Shown: positions 1-6,817 of the stretch, piece after piece
How the letters are laid out: each line of letters opens with the position of its first letter
Position numbering within the stretch: position 1 is the stretch's first letter
Source of the DNA: Flavobacteriales bacterium
Lineage (GTDB): Bacteria > Bacteroidota > Bacteroidia > Flavobacteriales_D > Sanyastnellaceae
Direction: 5' to 3'
DNA length: 39,808 nucleotides
Assembly: GCA_029238785.1 (NCBI GenBank)
Contig: JAQWFN010000074.1
Coordinates: 1-39,808 of the forward strand
The notes under the pieces: model-generated
The model's database searches: none
What the model saw: only the letters and a program-made list of their open reading frames with translations
What the model was told of the DNA's origin: nothing
Position numbers and translations under genes: made by a program

Positions 1-2
1 AT

Positions 3-734
3 TTCAGAACGATTTCATCTTCTTACAACTCCTTGGTCAACCATCCCGTGATTTCGAATGATGCCACCATGAGTTTTAACGTGCGTGTTTTACCAGGGAA
101 TGCTGGTTCTTCTTTGTTGAATGAGCAGCTCACTGCCGACATCCCGAATTCTTCGGGGATCATGCCATTGGAGGTCGATGAGGAATCTGACTGGGATAGT
201 TTTTCTGCGAGCTACATTTCAAACATCCAAGCTTGGATTAACGGTGGAGCTCGAGACATGTATGGAAATTTACCATCGGCAGAATCGGGGAACCTTCCCC
301 CCACGGTCGATGGACTTGTTGTTTTTCCTTCGGGGAACACCACTACCCCATTTAATCGAAACCCAGATGAACCCGGGATTACCCCAATTGAAGTGAATGC
401 AGGAGTCATCGATATTTGGGTGAAAGCCAACGACGATGAATTATCGCCAACAGAACTCGGAACAAACCAGTTGTTTTATGCGAGTAGCGTGAATGAATTA
501 GAGGCTGCAAATCCGATTATTTTCAGCACCGCCAATTCCATTAATGCCGAAGACTTCAGTGGAAATTCTGGAACTTTTTACCATAAAGCAAGTGTAGATT
601 TAAGTGCCGCAAGTTCAGGCGATACCTTTTTCTTGCGCACTCAATTTGATGATGGTGTGAATCCCGTGGTTGCTACTCCAAATTCTGGAAGTAATCCGTT
701 CATCACTGCCATTTTTGTAATCAAAGTTATATGA
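3..734 (+). CDS. Secreted cytochrome-c-like protein, C-terminal part (5' truncated)
   Basis: The reading frame is open from the first bases of the window, so the true start lies upstream; a TTG at 33 is only an internal codon. The first ~75 visible residues have the pattern of the distal half of the cytochrome-c-like domains common in Bacteroidota and Planctomycetes: a V-x-PG-NAGSSLL segment, then MPL, then IQAWINGGARD. The haem motif CxxCH would lie upstream and cannot be seen, so haem binding is inference. The rest (about residues 90-244) is Thr/Ser/Asn-rich and looks like a beta-sandwich. The stop overlaps the next start (ATGA at 731-734), making this the first visible gene of a four-gene surface-protein operon ending in PorP/SprF. 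Its exact function is unknown. Confidence 0.7.
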   Translation, partial: FRTISSSYNSLVNHPVISNDATMSFNVRVLPGNAGSSLLNEQLTADIPNSSGIMPLEVDEESDWDSFSASYISNIQAWINGGARDMYGNLPSAESGNLPPTVDGLVVFPSGNTTTPFNRNPDEPGITPIEVNAGVIDIWVKANDDELSPTELGTNQLFYASSVNELEAANPIIFSTANSINAEDFSGNSGTFYHKASVDLSAASSGDTFFLRTQFDDGVNPVVATPNSGSNPFITAIFVIKVI

Positions 735-1180
735 GACAGGTACTAAGGACACTCTTGTTTTTTGTATTGTTGACGGCAATATTGTCTTGCAACAAAGAGG
801 AAGAACTCAATCCAGTTCCGAGCATTGAATTTGTGAGCATTTCTACAACAAATGTAGAGAGCTTCAACAATCAGATTGTTGTGAACATTGCTTACAAAGA
901 TGAAGACGGCGACCTTGGTCAGCAAGACCCCGATATATATTCATTGAGAATAAAGGACGCCCGCTTGAACGATTTCGATTGGTATCACATTCCTCCGCTC
1001 ACACCAAACAATGAAGCATTGAATATTGAAGGTGAGTTCAGTATTGAGCTTAACGCTTTGTTTTTACTCGGCAATGGAAGCCAAGAAAGCACCACGCTGT
1101 CTTTTCAATTGCAAGATCGTGCGGGAAATTGGAGCAACACCATTCAATCGCCACAGATTTTAATTGTTGATAGCCTCTAA
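731..1180 (+). CDS. Predicted outer-membrane or periplasmic lipoprotein, unknown function
   Basis: This 149-residue protein starts with a hydrophobic signal (RTLLFFVLLTAILSC) ending in an ILSC lipobox at Cys20, so it is probably cleaved by signal peptidase II and lipidated. The mature part has one acidic beta-rich domain with a DEDGDLGQQDPD stretch. That resembles the Asp-rich Ca-binding-like loops common in small Bacteroidota lipoproteins, although no metal site can be proven. It overlaps the preceding gene by ATGA and ends 1 bp before the large sorting-domain protein. This suggests translational coupling and a shared role in assembling or anchoring that surface complex. I do not recognise a named family. 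Confidence 0.75.
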   Translation: MRQVLRTLLFFVLLTAILSCNKEEELNPVPSIEFVSISTTNVESFNNQIVVNIAYKDEDGDLGQQDPDIYSLRIKDARLNDFDWYHIPPLTPNNEALNIEGEFSIELNALFLLGNGSQESTTLSFQLQDRAGNWSNTIQSPQILIVDSL

Positions 1181-1181
1181 C

Positions 1182-4100
1182 ATGAAGAATAGTTGTTTCA
1201 TCTTGTGTCTTCTCTTTGCTTTTGGCTTGAGTTATCAGGCCTTAGCTCAGTTACCCGAGTACAACATGAGCGACCTCCTCGTGACTGACTGCGATGGATA
1301 TTTGTATGACAGTGGTGGACTTGATGAACCCTACGAGAACAACGAAAACTTCACTTTCACTATTAACACCGGATCTACAATCACCGCTACTTTTCTGGAA
1401 AATATTTGTATTGAAGATGGTTTTGATCAACTTGATGTGTATGACGGAACGGATGCCACAGCGCCCTTAATAGCCAGCATCACTGGAGCTGATTTTACTC
1501 CTCCCAGCCTGGTTTCAAACTCCGGTAGTATGACCTTTGTGTTCACATCGGATCAATCTGCGAGTTATTGCGGTTTTGCGATTTTGTGGAACAGTAATGC
1601 CATCGAGCCCACTCCTCCTGTTTTGAGTTTGGCAACGGCTCCTTTGTGCAATACTGCTCTCGTGGAGCTTAATTTCAGCACACCCATTGCCTGCTCTTGG
1701 CTTTATACAGACAGCACCACCATCGTAGGAGAAGACAGTTTTTCAGTTCTATCAACCAACCTGAATTGCCTTGGTGGTAACACCTCATCAGTAAGCTTTG
1801 AATTTAGTCCCGACTTTGACACCAATTGCGACTATGTTCTTGATCTTGTATTGGGGATTCCCGACAATTGCGATTCCATTTGGGTGTATCATAGAAGCGT
1901 CACTTTCGCCGTAAATGACTGCGGAATCAATGCTTCACTAATATTAGACCCAGAGGAAATTTGCGCAGGACAATGTACATCAATTGAGGCCCTTGTTGAA
2001 GGGTGTTATACTTACAGTTATGATTGGACCCCAGCGCTTCCCAACACTTCGGGGCCGCACCAGATTTGCCCTCTTGTAAACACCAGCTACAGCGTGCTCA
2101 TCACAGAAATTGAAACAGGAAATCAGGAGACCTTCAGCCTTGATGTTGATGTTACCAGTGCAGGAATAGAATTCGCAGATCAGAGCATTTGTCAAAGTCT
2201 TCCTGGTTTTGAGTTGAGTGCGGCCACACCTGGAGGCGAATGGTTTGGAAACGGTATTCAAGATGAACTTACTGGCTTTTTCGAACCTGATTCTGCCCAA
2301 ACTGGCCTCAATACCATCTACTACGTGATTAGTGAATCTTGTTTTGACAGTGTATTGATTGATGTGATTAAAATCGACGCTGGCATTGCTGATGCAGCTT
2401 GCCCGGGATCACCTGTTTTTCAGTTAGACGCAATTCCTTTGGGTGGTGTTTGGACTGGTCCGTTCACCACCAATAACGGCCTATTCGACCCGCAATTGGC
2501 TGGTAGTTATGAAGTGTATTATAATACTAATGGCTGTCAAGACACCGTGATTGTGAACGTTGAAGACATTGCTGGAACCTTTGACCTTGGTGAAATGTGC
2601 CAAAGTTTATTCCCTGACACTTTGGATTTTTCTCCTTTAGGAGGAACATGGATTGGTCCTGGTTTTGAAGACGATTTTTACGGAATTTTCGCTCCTGGTA
2701 GTATTGATCCTGGCTTCTATGATTTGCTTTACCAGGTTAATGGTTGTGATCAGCTCTTCACTGTTGAGATCAAAGAGGTGGATACTGGTCAGCGCGTGCG
2801 CACCACTTGTCCAGAGCAGGATGCCTTTATTCCCTTTCCCAACTTTTCTCCAACTGGCGGTTTCTGGGAAGGAAACGGCATTATCGACACCAACACCGGG
2901 ATGTTCGACCCGGGTTCAGTTAACAACGATGTTTGGAGCGAACTGATTTATTATGCCCCCAATGGTTGTACTGATACCATTTTCAACTACAACCGTCAAA
3001 CCACCATTGGTTTTGACACCACTTATGTTTGCATTGACGAACCAACAGTAGGCTTGATTGAAGACAATGTGGGCAACCTCCCTTGGAATGGCGTTTGGAC
3101 CGGTAATGGAGTTACTAACCCCGATAATAATTACTACGAATTCACTGCTCAGCTTGCAGGTTTGGGCGATCATTTATTGACCTATGAGGTGAATGGTTGC
3201 GCAGATACTGCTCGTGTTTTTGTATTTCCAAATGAACTCTTTGTGAGCAATTATGGGCTGTGTTCAGATGAAGCTTCTTTTGTTTTAGACCCGGGCGTCA
3301 ATCTTGGTGGAACATGGAGCGGACAAGGAATTATTGATGCTGCTACCGGACTATTTGACCCTAGTTTAGCCATAGAAGGTGAGCAGTATATCGTGTGGTC
3401 AACACCATCAGGATGCAGCGATTCTGTGTTGGTTGATGTGGAGTTTTTCGAACAAGCCAGTATCAGTGGTTTGAATGATGTTTATTGTTTTGAAGATGTT
3501 TTCATAGATGTTGAACTTAGTCCGGAAGGAGGCCTTTTCACCGGGCCAAGCGACATTGACAACATCAACCCAGCGCTTATTGGTGAGGGTACATTTCAAT
3601 ATGATTACGTTTATGAAGGCCTTTACTGTTCGAGTGACACCAGCATTAGCATCCTTATTCACCCGCCAATTTCCATCAATATTTCAGCCAGTGACACCTT
3701 GATTTGCGACAATTCAGGAAGTACCATTCAGGTGAATGCTAGCGGTGGTTTACCCGGGGGGTTATTCGAATACACCTGGTCTGACGGTTTATTATCTCTC
3801 AGTCAAAACAACGTTCAGCCCGAATTTAGTCAATACTATTACATCAGTGCCGATGACGGCTGTTCTGATAGCGCGCTGGATTCCATTTTCATTGCTGTAC
3901 TTCCCCCAATTCAGGTTGATGTTTCGGTAAACGATACCCTTTGTTTTGGAGAAGCTAGTAGTGCAAGCGCTGAAGTATTATCGACAGGTAATTTCGACCT
4001 GACTTGGCAGAGTAACGACGGGGCAACCGCCTTTGTTGATGCTGGTGCTAGCGTATTGTTAGAAGTGATTGATCTCGACCAAGGCTGTACTTTCGATAGC

Positions 4101-4655
4101 TTGGTATATGTGCCCAGTTATTCACCCATCAGCGCTGCCTTCAGTTTAAATCCCAATTTAGGCTGCATCCCCTTTGAGTCGCAACCCCTTGAAGTCATTG
4201 ATTTGAGTCAGAATGCCATTACTGGAATTTGGGACTTAGGCGACCTTGGGATTTTAGAATATGGTGAAGACAATCCTGTTTTGAGTTTTGATACTCCTGG
4301 AGAATATCCGATTTCACTGTATGTAGAAAACGAAGGAGCTTGTCCTGACAGCGCTAGCCAAACAATTTGTATTGAAGATCCCGCGAGGCTTTTTATCCCA
4401 GATATTTTTAGTCCGAATGGCGATGGTCTGAACGACATCCTTTACGTTCGAGCTCAAGGTTTGGCTAGCATGGAGTTTTTCATGTATGATGCGTGGGGAA
4501 GTTTAGTTTTTTCAACAGAGAATCCAGATCAGGGATGGGATGGACAACTTCGTGGCAACAAGGCTCCTTCAGGGGTTTATGTCTATATGTTGAGCGCACG
4601 TTTGAACGATGGAACGCTGATTGAGCAGCACGGAAACGTAACACTTGTTCGATGA
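1182..4655 (+). CDS. Large secreted CUB/repeat protein with type B T9SS sorting domain (CHU_C)
   Basis: This 1157-residue exported protein starts with a signal peptide (MKNSCFILCLLFAFG, cleavage after ALAQ). The ATG at 1182 is preferred to an upstream TTG because the signal peptide begins there. Residues ~31-139 form a CUB domain with paired cysteines and a DVYDGTDA strand. A PKD/Ig-like segment follows. Residues ~334-828 hold about seven modules of ~70 residues, each with a GGxWxGxG core, a GxFxP turn and a terminal GC-x-D. The C-terminus (~1067-1157) is a gliding-motility-associated type B sorting domain, recognisable by PDIFSPNGDGLND and GWDGQLRGNKAPSGVYVY. Such proteins pass through the type IX secretion system and are held at the surface. 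The next gene, a PorP/SprF protein overlapping by ATGA, is the usual partner. A role in adhesion or surface binding is inferred. Confidence 0.92.
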   Translation: MKNSCFILCLLFAFGLSYQALAQLPEYNMSDLLVTDCDGYLYDSGGLDEPYENNENFTFTINTGSTITATFLENICIEDGFDQLDVYDGTDATAPLIASITGADFTPPSLVSNSGSMTFVFTSDQSASYCGFAILWNSNAIEPTPPVLSLATAPLCNTALVELNFSTPIACSWLYTDSTTIVGEDSFSVLSTNLNCLGGNTSSVSFEFSPDFDTNCDYVLDLVLGIPDNCDSIWVYHRSVTFAVNDCGINASLILDPEEICAGQCTSIEALVEGCYTYSYDWTPALPNTSGPHQICPLVNTSYSVLITEIETGNQETFSLDVDVTSAGIEFADQSICQSLPGFELSAATPGGEWFGNGIQDELTGFFEPDSAQTGLNTIYYVISESCFDSVLIDVIKIDAGIADAACPGSPVFQLDAIPLGGVWTGPFTTNNGLFDPQLAGSYEVYYNTNGCQDTVIVNVEDIAGTFDLGEMCQSLFPDTLDFSPLGGTWIGPGFEDDFYGIFAPGSIDPGFYDLLYQVNGCDQLFTVEIKEVDTGQRVRTTCPEQDAFIPFPNFSPTGGFWEGNGIIDTNTGMFDPGSVNNDVWSELIYYAPNGCTDTIFNYNRQTTIGFDTTYVCIDEPTVGLIEDNVGNLPWNGVWTGNGVTNPDNNYYEFTAQLAGLGDHLLTYEVNGCADTARVFVFPNELFVSNYGLCSDEASFVLDPGVNLGGTWSGQGIIDAATGLFDPSLAIEGEQYIVWSTPSGCSDSVLVDVEFFEQASISGLNDVYCFEDVFIDVELSPEGGLFTGPSDIDNINPALIGEGTFQYDYVYEGLYCSSDTSISILIHPPISINISASDTLICDNSGSTIQVNASGGLPGGLFEYTWSDGLLSLSQNNVQPEFSQYYYISADDGCSDSALDSIFIAVLPPIQVDVSVNDTLCFGEASSASAEVLSTGNFDLTWQSNDGATAFVDAGASVLLEVIDLDQGCTFDSLVYVPSYSPISAAFSLNPNLGCIPFESQPLEVIDLSQNAITGIWDLGDLGILEYGEDNPVLSFDTPGEYPISLYVENEGACPDSASQTICIEDPARLFIPDIFSPNGDGLNDILYVRAQGLASMEFFMYDAWGSLVFSTENPDQGWDGQLRGNKAPSGVYVYMLSARLNDGTLIEQHGNVTLVR

Positions 4656-5647
4656 AAAGGGTGGTATTTTACATATTGCTCATTTTTATCTCGACCAAGC
4701 TTTTCGGGCAAGACGCTCGTTTTAGTCAGTTCAGCTTGACACCAACATTAATCAACCCAGCGGAATCTGGTGCCATTGATGCTGATTATCGCGGTCAAAT
4801 TCACTACCGCAACCAATGGGCCGTTTTGGGCGAATCTTTTAGAAACTATGCCGCAATGGGAGATGCTGCTTTGTTCAGAAGCACTAAGAAGCCCAATTAC
4901 CTCGGTGCAGGCTTGGTGATCCACCGAAATGAAGCAGGAAAATCACAACTTAGTCAACTCAGAGCCGAAGCTCAAGCCGCCTATCATCTCACTGGAAATA
5001 AAAAGAACATTTGGTCTACCGGACTCTCTTTGGCATTTGTTCAACGGAGCATTAACTTTGATGGTTTGTTGTGGGACAGTCAGTATAACGGAGTTGGCGT
5101 AGACCCCAGCCTAGCAAGTGGAGAGCAGTTCTTTAATGAGTCGCGAAGCACTGTTGACGCTGGTTTAGGGTTTTTGTGGCGACACCGCGGGCGGCAATCT
5201 TACAACATTGGGTATTCATGGAGGCACTTTTTGCAAGACCAAGGATTTCTAGAGAACACTGCCGACCCTTTGTTGCCCACTCAGAGTGTGTATGTGAAGT
5301 GGCTCGATAAGATGAACTTTGTGGATGTGAACTACGACGTCCTTTTGATCCGTCAAGCTGGAGCAATGCAAATTCTCGCAGGTGCTTTACTCAAGTATCG
5401 TTTTGGTTTAGATTCTCGCTACACCACCAGTAAAACCTCGAGCATGCTGTTGATCGGCTGCCATTTAAGGTATGGTGATGCGCTGATCCCGAGTGTGGGA
5501 TATGAGTTTCAACGCAGTTTTCAGTTGATGATGAGTTACGACATCAATGTTTCTGCCTTGAATGAGGTATCTCAGCGAAGAGGTGGTTTGGAGTTTTGTT
5601 TGATTTACACTGGAACAACAACGCCAAGTCGACGAAAGCTTCGTTAA
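4652..5647 (+). CDS. PorP/SprF family type IX secretion outer-membrane protein
   Basis: This 331-residue protein has a signal peptide ending around LFGQ and the family opening QDARFSQFSLTPTLINPAESGA, followed by amphipathic beta strands of an outer-membrane barrel. In this family each member is commonly encoded directly after a large protein with a type B sorting domain and is thought to retain that substrate at the cell surface, as SprF does for SprB. That is exactly the arrangement here: the start codon overlaps the stop of the CUB/repeat gene (ATGA at 4652-4655). The stop shares a TTAA tetranucleotide with the stop of the convergent small gene. The family call is secure; the pairing with the upstream gene is inferred from context. 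Confidence 0.92.
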   Translation: MKRVVFYILLIFISTKLFGQDARFSQFSLTPTLINPAESGAIDADYRGQIHYRNQWAVLGESFRNYAAMGDAALFRSTKKPNYLGAGLVIHRNEAGKSQLSQLRAEAQAAYHLTGNKKNIWSTGLSLAFVQRSINFDGLLWDSQYNGVGVDPSLASGEQFFNESRSTVDAGLGFLWRHRGRQSYNIGYSWRHFLQDQGFLENTADPLLPTQSVYVKWLDKMNFVDVNYDVLLIRQAGAMQILAGALLKYRFGLDSRYTTSKTSSMLLIGCHLRYGDALIPSVGYEFQRSFQLMMSYDINVSALNEVSQRRGGLEFCLIYTGTTTPSRRKLR

Positions 5648-5805
5648 CGAAGAATAACGAACTTGATGAACATGTAGATCAAGCAGAGAAGGAACATGAA
5701 GATGGAAATCTTATTGATTCCGTGCATCATTCTCAAATTCAAATCAGCCTTCTCTCGTTTAAACAAGTTCTTCGGGTTCAGGTAATAGAGTAGTTTCTCG
5801 ATCAT
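5644..5805 (-). CDS. 53-residue single-pass membrane protein (DUF6728-like)
   Basis: The minus strand has an ATG at 5805 and a TAA at 5644, giving 53 residues. The N-terminal half is basic and amphipathic (MIEKLLYYLNPKNLFKREKA), then comes the segment LNLRMMHGINKIS, then one membrane helix of about 17 residues (IFMFLLCLIYMFIKFVI) ending in LR. The NLRMMHGINKISI core recalls a family of tiny Bacteroidota proteins annotated DUF6728; that assignment is from memory. The gene lies 33 bp downstream of ridA on the same strand and so is probably cotranscribed with it. Its stop shares TTAA with the PorP/SprF stop. Function is unknown, and it is small enough to be missed by automatic gene calling. Confidence 0.72.
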   Translation of the reverse strand: MIEKLLYYLNPKNLFKREKADLNLRMMHGINKISIFMFLLCLIYMFIKFVILR

Positions 5806-5838
5806 AATTCCAAAACAAAGTTCACTGAAAATTGTTCG

Positions 5839-6219
5839 TTACTTCACTGCCGCAACAGCAGAAATTTCAACGTTCACCCCTTTAGGAAGCCCTTTTACCG
5901 CCACCGTCTCTCTTGCTGGAAAATCACTTTCGAAGTAGCTTCCGTAAACTTCATTTACTGCTTGAAAAAGGTTCATGTCTGACAAGAAAATGCTGGTTTT
6001 GATGATCATCGACAAATCGCTCCCTGCCGCTTCTAAAACTGCTTGAAGGTTTTTCATCACCAAATGTGTTTCGTGGGCTAAATCATCGATTTCCAAGTCC
6101 CCTGTTTTAGGATTGATGGCGATTTGTCCGCTAGCGTAAACCATACCATTAAAAGCAACTGCCTGATTATAAGGTCCGATTGGTGCTGGTGCATTCTCTG
6201 TGCGTATGATCTTCTTCAT
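5839..6219 (-). CDS. ridA: RidA family enamine/imine deaminase
   Basis: This 126-residue protein belongs to the YjgF/YER057c/UK114 (Rid) family, which hydrolyses reactive 2-aminoacrylate and related enamines released by PLP enzymes, protecting other PLP enzymes from inactivation. Family landmarks are APAPIGPYNQAV at the N-terminus, YASGQIAI, FPARETVAV carrying the active-site arginine, and VEISAVA at the end. The start at 6219 (MKKIIRTENAP) matches the usual family length; an in-frame extension to 6249 would add a non-conserved leader. It is divergent from the glutaminase gene, with only 31 bp between starts, and is followed by the 53-residue membrane protein. Confidence 0.95.
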   Translation of the reverse strand: MKKIIRTENAPAPIGPYNQAVAFNGMVYASGQIAINPKTGDLEIDDLAHETHLVMKNLQAVLEAAGSDLSMIIKTSIFLSDMNLFQAVNEVYGSYFESDFPARETVAVKGLPKGVNVEISAVAAVK

Positions 6220-6224
6220 TGTCG

Positions 6225-6232
6225 TAAATTTG
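6225..6232 (+). promoter_or_regulatory. Candidate -7 promoter element for the glutaminase gene
   Basis: TAAATTTG is an exact match to the Bacteroidota -7 consensus TAnnTTTG. It lies 18 bp before the proposed TTG start at 6251, so transcription would begin at about 6237. That leaves a short leader and argues against the upstream GTG at 6200 as start codon. No clear TTTG box is visible about 19 bp upstream. Confidence 0.45.
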
Positions 6233-6250
6233 AGCCCTAAACTAAGCAAT

Positions 6251-6817
6251 TTGTCTTTACTGATTTTAGATAATTACGACTCCTTCACGTATAATCTCTT
6301 GCATTATTTGGAGCAGTATATTGATGAGATTGAGGTTCATCGCAACGATCAGATTGCTTTGAGTGATATTGAAAAATTTGATGCCATTGTGCTTTCTCCT
6401 GGGCCTGGGTTACCGAAAGAGGCAGGCATCATGATGGAGGTCTTAGAACGATATGCTGACAACAAACCCATCTTTGGAGTGTGTCTAGGTTTACAAGCCA
6501 TTGTAGAACATTTCGGCGGTAGTTTGAGAAACTTAGAACAGGTGAAGCACGGCATTACCAGTTCATGTTGGGCGACATCAGACAGCATTCTTTTTGATGG
6601 CATCTCTTCCCCTTTTGAAATTGGGCATTATCACTCTTGGGTAGCTCATGAAGAACTACCTGAGCAACTTGAGGCAACAGCGCTTAACGAAGATAAATTG
6701 CTGATGGCGCTGAGGCACCGTATACTTCCAATTGAAGCTGTTCAGTTTCACCCAGAATCTGTGATGACACCGATGGGCATGAAGATGATTGAAAACTGGT
6801 GTAAATCGCTTCGCTAG
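6251..6817 (+). CDS. pabA: Class I glutamine amidotransferase, anthranilate/aminodeoxychorismate synthase component II
   Basis: This 188-residue glutaminase releases ammonia from glutamine for the synthase subunit that makes anthranilate (TrpE) or aminodeoxychorismate (PabB). It opens with MSLLILDNYDSFTYNL when read from the TTG at 6251. It carries LSPGPGLP (oxyanion region), the nucleophile loop FGVCLGLQAI and the histidine/glutamate pair in QFHPES. Starting at 6251 gives the normal N-terminus; the longer frame from 6200 overlaps ridA. No trpE or pabB lies in the window, so tryptophan and folate roles cannot be separated, and one amphibolic subunit may serve both. The stop shares CTAG (6814-6817) with the stop of lptD. 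Confidence 0.9.
   Translation: MSLLILDNYDSFTYNLLHYLEQYIDEIEVHRNDQIALSDIEKFDAIVLSPGPGLPKEAGIMMEVLERYADNKPIFGVCLGLQAIVEHFGGSLRNLEQVKHGITSSCWATSDSILFDGISSPFEIGHYHSWVAHEELPEQLEATALNEDKLLMALRHRILPIEAVQFHPESVMTPMGMKMIENWCKSLR

Noticed and set aside
2653-2946. Overlapping frames within the large T9SS cargo gene (for example 97 codons on plus, 106 codons on minus at 1980-2300)
   Set aside because: They coincide with the conserved repeat modules in the main frame and have no start context or homology of their own.
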